A stretch of DNA of 64,000 nucleotides from Rhizobium leguminosarum (GCF_017876795.1 NZ_JAGIOR010000001.1:2568501-2632500), one strand, 5' to 3'; counted from the first letter of the stretch, positions 8,870 to 18,151 are shown. Made by a program: numbers and translations. The notes: generated from the letters alone by a model not told the origin.

Positions 8870-9219
8870 TCGTCGCCGGCCAACGATTGCCGATCCTGAT
8901 CGCGACGCGGCCGGTTGACTTCCGCTGTGGGCATCAGGCCTTGGCTCTGATGGTGCAGACCGAATTGAAGCTGGACCCGCATTCCGGGGTGACGGTGATC
9001 TTCCGGTCCAAGCGCGGGGACCGCCTGAAAATCCTGGTGTGGGATGGCAGCGGAATGGTCCTGATTTATAAAATTCTTGAACATGGAAGCTTTGCCTGGC
9101 CCAAGGTTCAGGATGGGACGATGCGTCTTTCCAGGGGTCAATATGAGGCTTTGTTCGAAGGTCTTGATTGGCGACGAGTGATGGCACGACGGGTGGCCGC
9201 GCCGTCGGCGGCAGGATGA
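8866..9219 (+). CDS. tnpB: IS66 TnpB accessory protein (IS66 Orf2 family)
   Basis: A 117-residue protein with the hallmark segments RPVDFRCGHQALA, RSKRGDRLKILVWDGSG and GSFAWPKVQDG of IS66 Orf2. The start overlaps tnpA (ATGA), indicating translational coupling. Length is normal. The exact role in transposition is not settled. Confidence 0.95.
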   Translation: MIVAGQRLPILIATRPVDFRCGHQALALMVQTELKLDPHSGVTVIFRSKRGDRLKILVWDGSGMVLIYKILEHGSFAWPKVQDGTMRLSRGQYEALFEGLDWRRVMARRVAAPSAAG

Positions 9220-9281
9220 ATATCTGACCTTACTTACATTGTTTTATTTGGCTTTTTTGTGCTGCCTTGCTATAAGGGCGC

Positions 9282-10937
9282 ATGTCGTCGCGCCTTGATC
9301 TCAGCCTGTTTCCGGACCTTCCGCCAGAGGTTGTCAAAGCCTTTGCGGCGATGCAGTTCGAGTTGTCGGTCGAGCGCGCTGCACGTCAGCATGAGCAGGC
9401 GGTCGTTGCCGAAAAGGACGCGTTCATCGCCGAGCTGAAGGAACTGATCGAGAAGCTTGAGGGGCAGGTTCACGACTATCGGCGCACGAAGTTCGGTCCG
9501 AAGTCGGAAAAGCTCGATCCGGCGCAGATGGAACTGGCGCTGGAAGATCTTGAAACGGCGATTGCCGAAACACAGGCGCGGATCGCCGCCGTCGAGAAAA
9601 AGATCGAAGCCAGCGCCTCGAATGACCCCGCGAAAACCCCTTCTCGCAAGGAGCGCAAGGCTCGTGCACTGCCCGAACATCTGCCGCGGGTCGAGAATGT
9701 GATCGAGCCCGAGAGCATCGTTTGTCCCTGCGGTTGCGGCAACATGGTGCGGATCGGCGAGGATCGGACGGAACGGCTCGACCGTATTCCGGCACGCTAC
9801 GAGGTGATCGTCACGATCCGCCCGAAATACGTATGCCCCAAGGGTCGAACGGGCGTCGTCCAGGCCAGAGCGCCGGCACATCTGCTGGAAGGGAGCTGGC
9901 CGACCGAAGCCCTTCTGGCGGAGATTGCCGTCTCCAAGCATTCGGAACACATGCCGCTGAACCGTCAGGCCGAGGTCATGGCGCGACACGGTGTGCCGAT
10001 CGACCGCACGGTCCTTGCCGATTGGATGGGGCGCACGGGTGCTGCGATCGCACCGGTGGTCGACCACATGGCCAAGCGGCTGCTTTTGGGCAGCACAAGG
10101 CTCTATGTCGACGAGACAACAGCTCCGGTACTGGATCCGGGGCGAGGCAAGACGAAGACCGGCTATCTCTGGGCCGTACTGCGCGACGACCGCGGCTGGA
10201 ATGGCTCTGCTGCGTCAGGTGTGGTGTTCCATTATCGGCCCGGGCGTAAAGGAGAATATGCCGCTGAAATCCTCGACGGGTTCAACGGCACAATCCAGGT
10301 GGATGCCTACGGCGGTTACTCTCATCTCGCTGCGTCGGATCGTATCGGCGGCGCTCCGCTGAAGCTGGCTTTCTGTTGGGCGCACGGGCGCAGAAAGCTG
10401 ATCAAGGCCACGCCAAAGAGCGGATCGCCCATCGTTGATGAGGCACTGGTTCGTATCGCCGCCCTCTACAAGATCGAAGACAGTATCCGAGGTTCAGATC
10501 CCGAACATCGCCGGGCAGTTCGACAGGCCCTGTCTCTGCCGCTGGTGGACGAGTTCTTCACCTGGATCGCGGCTCAGGCTGCGCGTGTATCACGCAAATC
10601 CGATCTCGGCGTCGCCCTGGCGTATATGCTGAAACGGCAAGATGGCTTTCGGCTGTTCCTTGATGACGGATGCGTCGATATCGATTCCAACCTGGTGGAA
10701 AATGCCATCCGTCGCCCGGCCATGAACCGCCGCAATGCGCTCTTTGCAGGCCATGATGAAGGCGGACGTAACTGGGCCCGGTTCGCCAGCCTGATTGGCA
10801 CATGCAAAATGAACGGCGTGGAGCCCTACGCCTATATGTGTGATCTCTTTACACGTCTCGCCAATGGCCACCTTGCCAAAGACATCGACGATCTGATGCC
10901 GTGGGCCTATGCCGCTCGCATCAAGGCCGCACAATGA
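9282..10937 (+). CDS. tnpC: IS66 transposase TnpC
   Basis: A 551-residue DDE transposase of normal length. A coiled-coil leader (about residues 25-115) carries the RRTKFGPKSEKLDP segment. It is followed by a zinc-ribbon CPCGCGNM near 148 and the catalytic core with YVDETTAPVLDP (first Asp) and IQVDAYGGYSHL (second Asp). The C-terminus ends with the standard LMPWAYAARI. There are no frame errors, so the element should be active. Confidence 0.95.
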   Translation: MSSRLDLSLFPDLPPEVVKAFAAMQFELSVERAARQHEQAVVAEKDAFIAELKELIEKLEGQVHDYRRTKFGPKSEKLDPAQMELALEDLETAIAETQARIAAVEKKIEASASNDPAKTPSRKERKARALPEHLPRVENVIEPESIVCPCGCGNMVRIGEDRTERLDRIPARYEVIVTIRPKYVCPKGRTGVVQARAPAHLLEGSWPTEALLAEIAVSKHSEHMPLNRQAEVMARHGVPIDRTVLADWMGRTGAAIAPVVDHMAKRLLLGSTRLYVDETTAPVLDPGRGKTKTGYLWAVLRDDRGWNGSAASGVVFHYRPGRKGEYAAEILDGFNGTIQVDAYGGYSHLAASDRIGGAPLKLAFCWAHGRRKLIKATPKSGSPIVDEALVRIAALYKIEDSIRGSDPEHRRAVRQALSLPLVDEFFTWIAAQAARVSRKSDLGVALAYMLKRQDGFRLFLDDGCVDIDSNLVENAIRRPAMNRRNALFAGHDEGGRNWARFASLIGTCKMNGVEPYAYMCDLFTRLANGHLAKDIDDLMPWAYAARIKAAQ

Positions 10938-11034
10938 GCTCGCCAGATACTATCCGGTGAGCTCACATCCGGCCCTCAGCCAGCACTACCGAGTAGGTGA
11001 AACTGAAAATCAATGGGGCGTAGACGCCGCATAC

Positions 11035-11042
11035 GATGCCTC
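11035..11042. repeat. Target site duplication, right copy (inner IS66)
   Basis: GATGCCTC, an exact copy of 8320-8327. Removing 8328-11042 restores the C-terminal reading frame of the outer tnpC. Confidence 0.92.
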
Positions 11043-11399
11043 AACGCGCCGTCGACGCAGATCCCGGCGACCTGCTGCCCTTCAACTTTGCTCAAGCCAT
11101 AGCGGCCTGACCGACCCGACGCGTCCGCCTCAAGCGACCGGTCATTCCAAACGGCAACCTCCGTAGAAAAGAGCGCTTACTCTCGTTCTGCTTTCACAGC
11201 CTTGATCTGCTTAAGCAACAATTCGAGGCGATCGAGTTCTCGGTGGATCCAGGAAAGGAGCGGTTCTTCCCACACTCGACGCAGGCCGCAAAATTAGCCA
11301 GAGCTATGTCGGAATTTGGGTGATGATGACGGTTTGAAGAGGCGGCGTATCGAGGCGGGTGTCGAAGCCAGCCAGAACCTCCCAAAGGAGCGACACGCC

Positions 11400-11531
11400 A
11401 TGAAGACAGATAGCACTGCTATTTCCTTTCCGCATCCCGACACGATCGATGATCCCCTGACATCGGTTCTGCGCGAAGGCGCGCGCCCAGTTCGGCCTTC
11501 CCAGGCCGCCCGATGTGCGCCCAACTGTTGA
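11400..11531 (+). pseudogene. N-terminal remnant of an IS256-type transposase
   Basis: After CCCAAAGGAG an ATG opens MKTDSTAISFPHPDTIDDPLTSVLREGAR, like the opening of rhizobial IS256 (mutator-type) transposases, in particular DPLTSVLREGAR. Similarity stops there, and the frame ends at 11531. The rest of the element is missing. The surrounding 11181-11634 holds nothing else I can support. Confidence 0.45.
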
Positions 11532-11634
11532 CCTTGCCGTCGTACGGCGAAACCGACAAGCCTGACGAGCCCGGCAAACTTTCAAAAACTGCGACAGTCA
11601 CAGGCTGCGGCCAAAAGGCTGGCTCGTTCAGAGC

Positions 11635-12132
11635 CTAGGGATTGACGGTGAATTCGGCCCACATTCCGGCTCCAAAATGACCTGGAACGTTGCAGATAAG
11701 CAGGTATTTTCCAGCCTTGAGTTCGACGGTCAATGTGCCTGATTTGCCGGGATCAAGCTCCGAAACTTCGCCCTTGTCGCCAGCTTTGTCTTCGTCGACC
11801 CGATTCTCGGCCGCGATGTAGGGAAGCGGTTTGCCGGGGTCGGCAAGGTACATCACGATCATTTCGTGAATGGTGTCCTTGGAGTCATTTTTCACATTGA
11901 ATGTGACCTTCCCGGCCTTTACCGCACCGGGTAAAGCCTTGATCCCCATAGTCGCATTGGCGAGATTGAGTCCTGGCTCTGCATAGGTAAGGCCGGTCGG
12001 CATATCCATATTGGCGCCCTTGTCCCACAGCGAGACCTTGACACGCGCTGCAGCCTCGACGGCGCCGGCACTGCCAGTTATGAGCATTGCGGCAACAAGC
12101 CCGAGTGCTGCTCTGCTCGATATGGTTTTCAT
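11635..12132 (-). CDS. Periplasmic cupredoxin-like copper protein
   Basis: A 165-residue protein with a Sec signal peptide (about residues 1-28, ending AVEAAA). A plastocyanin-like fold is indicated by the type 1 copper ligands: His89 in TIHEM, then Cys147, His152 and Met157 in LLICNVPGHFGAGMW. It may carry electrons to a reductase or bind copper. GAAAGAGG precedes the ATG. A broken relative lies divergently at 12444-12859. A weak Fnr-like site sits between them. Confidence 0.85.
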   Translation of the reverse strand: MKTISSRAALGLVAAMLITGSAGAVEAAARVKVSLWDKGANMDMPTGLTYAEPGLNLANATMGIKALPGAVKAGKVTFNVKNDSKDTIHEMIVMYLADPGKPLPYIAAENRVDEDKAGDKGEVSELDPGKSGTLTVELKAGKYLLICNVPGHFGAGMWAEFTVNP

Positions 12133-12210
12133 GGCGATCCTCTTTCAGGACGGCAGCAGAAGTGCTCTTAATCCTGGCCGTCATCCTACTCGCGGCGCAA
12201 CCCACCGTCC

Positions 12211-12224
12211 TTGCGCTAGATCAA
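12211..12224. promoter_or_regulatory. Imperfect Fnr/FixK-like site between two cupredoxin genes
   Basis: TTGCG-CTAG-ATCAA has one perfect half (ATCAA) and one NnrR-style half (TTGCG). It lies 85 bases from the leftward cupredoxin start and 226 from the rightward pseudogene. Confidence 0.35.
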
Positions 12225-12443
12225 ACGGATCGAAGCGCGCCCGATCGGCGGCGCCAATGCAGCTTTCAGCCTGTTGTCAGGTTGAACCGGCAATTTCGCA
12301 CCAATGACGGTGAAATCGCCGTCTATACCAACGCGAGCGTTTTCTTACTCGTGTTGCGGCTTTCAAATCAGGGGAATGCTGAATCTATCTCGCGCCCTTT
12401 GCCGTGCGGGGAAATTCGCGGTCACAGAGGAAAAGCTGATTCA

Positions 12444-12859
12444 ATGAAGACATATGCTCTCGCTGCTTTTGCTGCCGCGTCGATGGCCGGAACGTCGTGG
12501 GCAGCGACGACAGTAAAAGTCGTTGCGGGCGGCGAGGGCGGAGGCCCGATGACGCTGACGCTCGACCAGCCCACGGTCAAGGCAGGCGAGACCATTTTTG
12601 CCGTGCACAACGATGCCATGACCGAAGAGCACGAGATGGTGCTGGTTAAGCTCAAGTATCCCGATCAGAAGATCCCCTTGTAGTCCAAGCATCGTGTCGA
12701 TGAAAAACAGTTGAAGAGCTCGGCGAGGTATCCGATCTCAAACCCTGTGCGGACGGCCAGTTGAAAGCAAAGCTGGCACCTGGCTCTTATCTTCTCCTTT
12801 GCAACATCAAGGGGCACTTCGAGGCAGGAATGGAGGCAAGACTGACCGTTAGGGAATAA
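12444..12859 (+). pseudogene. Cupredoxin-like protein, inactivated
   Basis: A signal peptide (MKTYALAAFAAASMAGTSWA) and a type 1 copper fold related to the gene at 11635-12132: the first ligand region is EEHEMVLV. A TAG at 12681 interrupts it, and a one-base frame change near 12715-12720 follows. In the corrected frame the C-terminal ligands are plain (YLLLCNIKGHFEAGM, ending at TAA 12859). Two lesions argue for a real pseudogene rather than a sequencing slip. Confidence 0.8.
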
Positions 12860-12907
12860 TCGGCGGGCATGAGGTGGCCCACCGGTCAGACGGGCCGCCT
12901 CACATTG

Positions 12908-13863
12908 TCATGGCCCTTCATCTCGTCTTCCGAGGTCTTGCAGTTCCGAGGGGCTGATCGTGCTCGCGTCGCGGATGAGGTCGTACTTGACCTGGGTAAC
13001 CTTGAGGTCGCGATACCAGTCCACCAATGCTCCCCATGGATCCGAAACTTTGTTGAGGCCTGCAACGAATGCCACGACCGTTCCGATCTCGGTTTTGCCC
13101 GTCACCACGTAGTAGCCGCCAAGTGCGAATATCCCGGCATAGCCAAGCTGAATCATAAGATTCATCAGGAAATTCAGCGAATACTTTAGCCTGTAGATGC
13201 TGACGTTCGTTGCAAACAGCCTCTGGACACGGGCTGCCTGATGTTGCGACGCCTTCAGCGAAGAGTCGTGATCGACCATCTCTTCACTGAGGTGTCGCAT
13301 GACCGTGATCTTGGTTTTCACGCGCTGATTGATAAAGCCCTGCAGAATGGGAACAAGGACGGCCTGGGGTATGAAGACGACCCCGACCGCCAGCGCCAGA
13401 AGCGGCTGCAAATAGAGCATGTAGCCTCCGACGGCGATCAAACACCTACTTGGAGAATCGGCTCGGAAATACTGGTGCCGACGAAGCCGCCAACAGGTTC
13501 GGCCTCGGCGAGCACGATCGACATTTCGACGCCCTCGGCCAACGTCGTTAGTTCCTCAAGGTGGCATTCCCTCGCGTCAAGAACCGCCATGCGGAGCCAT
13601 CGGATAGCGACTTCGCCGATCCAGCCGCGGTAGATGTTCAAGGCGAGCTTGATACTCCCCTCGGTCAGAGCGAGTGCGAAGTAGGCGAAAACAAGCATGA
13701 GGATGGCGTTGAAGCTCGCGCCCTGTGTCGCGCCGTTGATGATCCTTCGCTGAATTTCCAGCGGCACGATGCCGACGACGAACAGCATGACCGAAAGCAG
13801 GACCAGAGCCGCCTGATGGCTCCGCCCCATCGCAAGGATGAAGCCGGCTAGCTTGCGCGGCAT
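12908..13863 (-). pseudogene. ABC transporter transmembrane-domain protein, frameshifted
   Basis: Two frames together encode an ABC exporter-type membrane domain of about 315 residues without an ATPase domain. The first (from 13863, MPRKLAGFILAMGRSHQ, GGGAAG upstream) ends with SISEPILQVGV at 13438; the second resumes with LIAVGGYMLYLQPLLALAVG. Adding one T in the GTTTGA run at 13438-13441 would join them exactly. Near-perfect preservation suggests either a recent mutation or a sequencing error. Stand-alone membrane domains of this kind exist in rhizobia; substrate unknown. A perfect Fnr/FixK box lies 167 bases upstream. Confidence 0.72.
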
Positions 13864-14029
13864 GGCGCTTCCCTTCCGGGATCTGGGACGAGCTTCCCGC
13901 CCTTCGATCAAGGAGCGTCCTCAAGTGTTTTTTCGACCCTCATCCTGACATCCTCCAGTCAGGACATCCGATCAGATCTGCAGGCGTGTTTCATTGACCC
14001 ATCGCAATCATGAGCGGCTTGCCAGAGAT

Positions 14030-14043
14030 TTGACTCGTGTCAA
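14030..14043. promoter_or_regulatory. Fnr/FixK box between the ABC and DUF2267 genes
   Basis: TTGAC-TCGT-GTCAA, a fully symmetric perfect match. It lies 104.5 bases before the rightward ATG at 14141 and about 173 bases before the leftward start at 13863. Both neighbouring genes are broken. Confidence 0.7.
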
Positions 14044-14140
14044 TGACAGCGGTTTCGGTCAGCCGCAAAATTTCGACAGATCAACGGCCTTCCCACACCC
14101 CCGCCGTTATCCGGGAAGAGCCTCGACCCAGGAGGTCATC

Positions 14141-14535
14141 ATGCCCTACAGCCCGTTTCGAACCTTTCCGGAAGCCGCTCAGGAGGCGGGCGTTGGCTGC
14201 GAACAGCGCGCCGCCTACGACCTGGACAACGTTGCATGCCGTCCGCGACAGTCTCGGTGGACGATAACGCGAAGATCGGCAACTCTCTCCCCGTCATCAT
14301 TCGTGGGATCTACTATGAGGGCTGGAACCCGATGAAGATAGCAACGCAACTCGAACCCGGAGCGCTTTCAAACCGCCTGCTCGGCCTGATCCCGTCGACC
14401 GTCTCTGCGGACGCGTAAGTATTGGTCAAGATCCTGAAGCTGCTTGAAGATCGGTTGGGCGACAAACTCCCAGCAAGGCTCGATGTTGCGCTCAAAGTCT
14501 GCACACATGCCATGCTTGAGATGCAGTTGAGATGA
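14141..14535 (+). pseudogene. DUF2267-family protein, frameshifted
   Basis: CAGGAGGT precedes the ATG. The start MPYSPFRTFPEAAQEA, the middle TVSVDDNAKIGNSLPVIIRG followed by IYYEGWNP, and the tail KILKLLEDRLGDKL are recognisable pieces of a DUF2267 protein but lie in different frames (breaks near 14195 and 14418). It ends at TGA 14533-14535. DUF2267 proteins often occur with stress and CBS genes in such clusters. The function is unknown and it is presumably dead here. Confidence 0.65.
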
Positions 14536-14566
14536 CCTGACGTCCTAAGCATTTTGCTGCCGCTTC

Positions 14567-17200
14567 TTACATTCCCCATCGGCGCACAAACCAGCGTTTC
14601 ACAAGGTGCATCAGGGTTGCGTATGACAACAGGATTGTCGCCAAGAGCGGCCAGAATGGCCAGGGCAGGGCGACAAATCCCAGGGCGGATCCGAGTTCGG
14701 TGGAGGGCAGAAGGATGCCAATGATCCCGATAACGATGCTCGTGGCGACGAGTGCCGCACTGGCGTTGCTTTCAATGAAGGGAACGCGAGCGGTGCGTAT
14801 GATGTGGATGATCAAGGTCTGGGTGAGCAATGATTCCACAAACCATCCCGTCTGGAACAGTGCCGGATCGCTCCAAGCTTTGAAAACGAATAGCATCATG
14901 GCGAACGTCGCATAGTCGAAGATCGAACTAACCGGCCCCAAAAGCAGCATGAACCTGAAGATGCCAGCAATATCCCATCGGCGCGGCGTGGCGATAAATT
15001 CCTCGTCGACAGTGTCGGTCGGGATAGCTGTCTGCGAGACGTCGTAGAGCAGGTTGTTGGTCAGAACCTGAATCGCCGTCATCGGCAGGAACGGCAGGAA
15101 CAGGCTGGCCCCGATGACACTGAACATGTTGCCGAAGTTCGAACTCGCGCCCATCCTTATGTATTTCGTGATGTTCGCAAACACCTTACGCCCTTCGACG
15201 ACGCCGTCGCGCAGTACGAGGAGGTTCTTTTCCAGCAGGATGATGTCCGCGCTTTCCTTCGCGATATCGACGGCGCTGTCGACCGATACGCCGACGTCGG
15301 CGGCCTTGAGCGCCGGGCTGTCATTGATTCCGTCGCCGAGAAAACCGACCACATGACCGCTCGAGCGAAGGACCCGGACGACGCGCTCTTTCTGCATTGG
15401 CGTCAGCTTCGCGAGCACGGTCGCAGCCAAAGCTCTTTCTGCGAGCTCGATATCCGTCATTCCCTCGAGCTGCGTCCCAAGCAGAATGTCGCCAGCCGGT
15501 ATCCTGACATCGCCGCAGATCTTGCGCGTGATCACCTCGTTGTCTCCGGTGAGTATCTTCACGCGCACCCCTTTCGCTTCCAGCGCGGCGATGGCGTTGG
15601 CGGCACTCTCCTTGGGAGGATCCAGAAACGAGATGTAGCCGAGCAGAGTGAGATCGCTTTCGTCTTCCACGCTGTAGCTCGACTTTGTTTCGGCGATCTC
15701 CTTGTAGGCAACGGCGACGACGCGGAAGCCGCTCTCGTTGAGTGCCACAGTCTCTTCCTTGGCCGTCGCCAGATGGTTTGCATCCAACGTTCCGAGCGCC
15801 TCACCATCCTCGTAGCGGGTGGAGACCGCGAATATCTCCTCGACCGCGCCCTTGCAGATAAGAATGTGTTTGCCACCATCGTCAGAAACGACGACGGACA
15901 AACGCCGGCGAGCGAAGTCGAAGGGTATCTCCCCTATTTTTTGGAACCGCTGCCCGACCCCCAGTTCCTCATGGACGTCCCCGTGCTCGAGGACCGCGAC
16001 GTCGAGTAGGTTCTTCAGTCCCGACTGGAAGTAGCTATTGAGATAGGCGTAGTGCAGGACTCGGGGCGAGTCCCCGCCATGGATATCAACATGCTGCTTG
16101 AGAATGATCTTGTCCTGCGTCAGCGTGCCGGTCTTGTCAGTACATAGGATGTCCATCGCGCCGAGGTTTTGGATCGCGTTCAGGCGCTTCACGATCACCT
16201 TTGATCGGGCCATTGCGAGCGCGCCCTTTGCAAGGTTGACGGTTACCGCCATCGGAAGCATTTCGGGAGTCAGCCCGACTGCTACCGCCACGGCAAACAA
16301 CAAGGCCTGAAGCCAATCTCCCTTGGTGGTTCCGTTGATGACAAAGACAAGGGGGCCGAGAACAACGGTCACACCGATCATCAGCCAGGTGAAGCGCTTG
16401 ACGCCGAGATCGAAGGCCGTCTCCTCCTGCCGGGCCACCACCTCCTCGGCAAGCGCGCCGAAGAAGGTTTGCGGACCAGTCCTGACCACCAGACCGCTTC
16501 CGTACCCACTGACGACATTCGATCCCATAAAGCAGAGGTTTGGACGATCGAATGCCGAGTCGACGGGAGCCGCGGAAGGAACTGACTGCTTCTCAACAGG
16601 CATTGCCTCCCCAGTTAGGGCCGACTGATTCACATAAAGGTCGGTGGCGTCGATGAGGCGCAGATCAGCGGGAATGAGATCGCCTGCAGATAGCCGCACG
16701 ACGTCCCCTGGCACAAGTTCTTCGACGGGTTCTTCTGTTGCCTCGGGATGGCTCGCGCCCGGACGAAGAACGCTGACAGTCGTCCTTACCATCGCGCGAA
16801 GTTTGGCGGCCGCCTGGCTGGAACGATGCTCCTGAACGAAAGCCATGCCCACCGAGAGGATGACGATGGCTGAGATGACGACGGCGGCACGCAGATCGCC
16901 GAGTGCGTACGAAATGATGGCAAGCATAAGCAGGAGGGCGTTCAGTGGGCTCTTGGCGCGGATCCAGATTTCTTTGAGCAGCGGAGCCCGTTGCTCGCGG
17001 CTGATGACGTTGGGGCCATACCGTTCGCGCCGCAGTCGTGCTTCGTCGGCGGCAATCCCTGACGGGCTGGAGGCGAGTGTCTCGCAGGCTTCGTTCTGCG
17101 AACATAGGCTAATCTCTGTGAGACCGTCGACAGCTTCGCTCTGGTCCTTGGTGGCGTGCCGGATACGGCTCGGCCTGAGTGCGTTGACGTTCATCATCAC
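14567..17200 (-). CDS. mgtA: Magnesium-importing P-type ATPase (P3B, MgtA/MgtB type)
   Basis: An 877-residue inner-membrane pump. It shows the actuator NQSALTGEAMPVEK (about residues 191-204), the membrane signature AVGLTPEMLPM (307-317) specific to MgtA-type enzymes, the phosphorylation site Asp355 in CTDKTGTLT, and the hinge GFLGDGINDSPALKAADVG. C-terminal membrane helices are complete. It starts 18 bases after the DUF5335 stop and is probably the third gene of an hsp20-DUF5335-mgtA transcript with a perfect Fnr/FixK box upstream. No mgtA-type leader was seen. Inward Mg transport is the family function. Confidence 0.92.
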   Translation of the reverse strand: MMMNVNALRPSRIRHATKDQSEAVDGLTEISLCSQNEACETLASSPSGIAADEARLRRERYGPNVISREQRAPLLKEIWIRAKSPLNALLLMLAIISYALGDLRAAVVISAIVILSVGMAFVQEHRSSQAAAKLRAMVRTTVSVLRPGASHPEATEEPVEELVPGDVVRLSAGDLIPADLRLIDATDLYVNQSALTGEAMPVEKQSVPSAAPVDSAFDRPNLCFMGSNVVSGYGSGLVVRTGPQTFFGALAEEVVARQEETAFDLGVKRFTWLMIGVTVVLGPLVFVINGTTKGDWLQALLFAVAVAVGLTPEMLPMAVTVNLAKGALAMARSKVIVKRLNAIQNLGAMDILCTDKTGTLTQDKIILKQHVDIHGGDSPRVLHYAYLNSYFQSGLKNLLDVAVLEHGDVHEELGVGQRFQKIGEIPFDFARRRLSVVVSDDGGKHILICKGAVEEIFAVSTRYEDGEALGTLDANHLATAKEETVALNESGFRVVAVAYKEIAETKSSYSVEDESDLTLLGYISFLDPPKESAANAIAALEAKGVRVKILTGDNEVITRKICGDVRIPAGDILLGTQLEGMTDIELAERALAATVLAKLTPMQKERVVRVLRSSGHVVGFLGDGINDSPALKAADVGVSVDSAVDIAKESADIILLEKNLLVLRDGVVEGRKVFANITKYIRMGASSNFGNMFSVIGASLFLPFLPMTAIQVLTNNLLYDVSQTAIPTDTVDEEFIATPRRWDIAGIFRFMLLLGPVSSIFDYATFAMMLFVFKAWSDPALFQTGWFVESLLTQTLIIHIIRTARVPFIESNASAALVATSIVIGIIGILLPSTELGSALGFVALPWPFWPLLATILLSYATLMHLVKRWFVRRWGM

Positions 17201-17218
17201 GCCCGAGCCTCATCTGCG

Positions 17219-17530
17219 CTAGGCGAACGTCAGGATCTGATGCCGCTCGGCGAAATCGATCACTTCGATCGCGACGACCTTTCCTTGCTCATCCTGAACC
17301 GTGATTCTCCGCGGCCTTTCGATCACATGCGTCATGCCCTTGACCGAAAGCTCGAGCATTTCCTGCTTGGGTTCGTACGTCGCCCCCAGCAGAGGGGTGG
17401 ATTTCACAAGGATCTGATCACCAACCGTCGCACCCACGACTTCGATTTTGATCTCCTTGCCTTGCACGGCTTCGTGGAGGTGCGAGAAGTAAGTCGCCCA
17501 TTCGGCCTTTGCGAGAACTTTCAATCCCAT
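17219..17530 (-). CDS. DUF5335 family protein
   Basis: A 103-residue soluble protein (MGLKVLAKAEWATYFSHLHE start) that matches my memory of DUF5335, small proteins often next to Hsp20 and Mg-pump genes in rhizobial stress clusters. GGAGATAGG precedes the ATG at 17530, preferred over the in-frame start at 17617. It lies between hsp20 and mgtA on the same strand. The function is unknown. Confidence 0.75.
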   Translation of the reverse strand: MGLKVLAKAEWATYFSHLHEAVQGKEIKIEVVGATVGDQILVKSTPLLGATYEPKQEMLELSVKGMTHVIERPRRITVQDEQGKVVAIEVIDFAERHQILTFA

Positions 17531-17632
17531 TTTCCTATCTCCTACTGTCCACTCTTCCCCGGAGGATCCCGCTCCAAAGAGCAACGCTTCTGCAGTGCGC
17601 GACATCTGGACGACCATCGGCCTGTGCCGAGA

Positions 17633-18151
17633 TCAGCCGGCCCTGATCTCGATCTTGCGATCGTTCTTCGTCGCAGTGAGGCTCTTGGGAAGCGTCACTT
17701 TGAGAACGCCCTTCGCGAAAGCCGCGCTGACTTTGTCAGCCTCGACGCCGTCGGGAAGCCGGAAGGAGCGCTGAAACGAGCCGTAGTGACGTTCCGAAAC
17801 ATGATACGCCTTTTCCTTGTCTTCCTTTTCTTCGCTCTTCTCGCCGCGGATGGTCAGAACACCGTCCGCCAGTTTGACCTCCAGGTTCTTTTCATCCAAA
17901 CCGGGCACTTCGGCGGTCACTTCGAAAGCATCGTCCTTTTCAACAACGTCGACGGCAGGCGACACGATCCATCCATCGGAAGATGCCGCAGAACGTGCAA
18001 AAAACGGCCGTGCGAGAGGCCGAAACGACGACGGTCCGAAATCCTCGAACAGGCGGTCAATTTCGGTGCGCAAGGTTTCGAACGGCGACCAGATGCTGCC
18101 GGCGGCCGGCATCGCCTTTTGTTCTGTCTTAACGGGAACTGTATCAGGCAT
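17633..18151 (-). CDS. Small heat shock protein, Hsp20/alpha-crystallin family
   Basis: A 172-residue chaperone. A variable N-terminus (residues 1-60) with FETLRTEIDRLFEDF is followed by the alpha-crystallin domain (about 65-165) with the VPGLDEKNLEVKL strand and the conserved AAFAKGVLKVTLPK motif. AGGAG sits 6-7 bases before the ATG at 18151, better than the ATG at 18157. It probably heads an operon with DUF5335 and mgtA. A perfect Fnr/FixK box lies about 115 bases upstream. It holds unfolded proteins during stress. Confidence 0.93.
   Translation of the reverse strand: MPDTVPVKTEQKAMPAAGSIWSPFETLRTEIDRLFEDFGPSSFRPLARPFFARSAASSDGWIVSPAVDVVEKDDAFEVTAEVPGLDEKNLEVKLADGVLTIRGEKSEEKEDKEKAYHVSERHYGSFQRSFRLPDGVEADKVSAAFAKGVLKVTLPKSLTATKNDRKIEIRAG

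Larger units (their letters stand above)
8328..11034 (+). mobile_element. Complete IS66-family insertion sequence, 2707 bp
   Basis: Terminal inverted repeats of about 28 bases: the left begins GTAAGCGCCGTCTCCGCC at 8328, and the right, read on the complement from 11034, begins GTATGCGGCGTCTACGCC. tnpA, tnpB and tnpC are all intact. The exact 8-base duplication and intact genes indicate a recent insertion. It landed inside the tnpC of an older IS66, so host sequence resumes at 11035 in the same gene. Confidence 0.93.
7300..11180 (+). mobile_element. Older IS66-family remnant, split by a second IS66
   Basis: The remnant holds a decayed tnpC (7300-8327, continuing at 11035-11110) and a right terminal end GAGCGCTTAC at 11171-11180, the complement of the GTAAGCG tip typical of IS66. 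The left end with tnpA and tnpB was not found, so it is left-truncated near 7300 (approximate). A complete IS66 element sits inside it from 8328 to 11034. Confidence 0.75.

Noticed and set aside
11203..11216. TTGATCTGCTTAAG resembling a box
   Set aside because: Only one half matches; the second half lacks TCAA and no gene is positioned for it.
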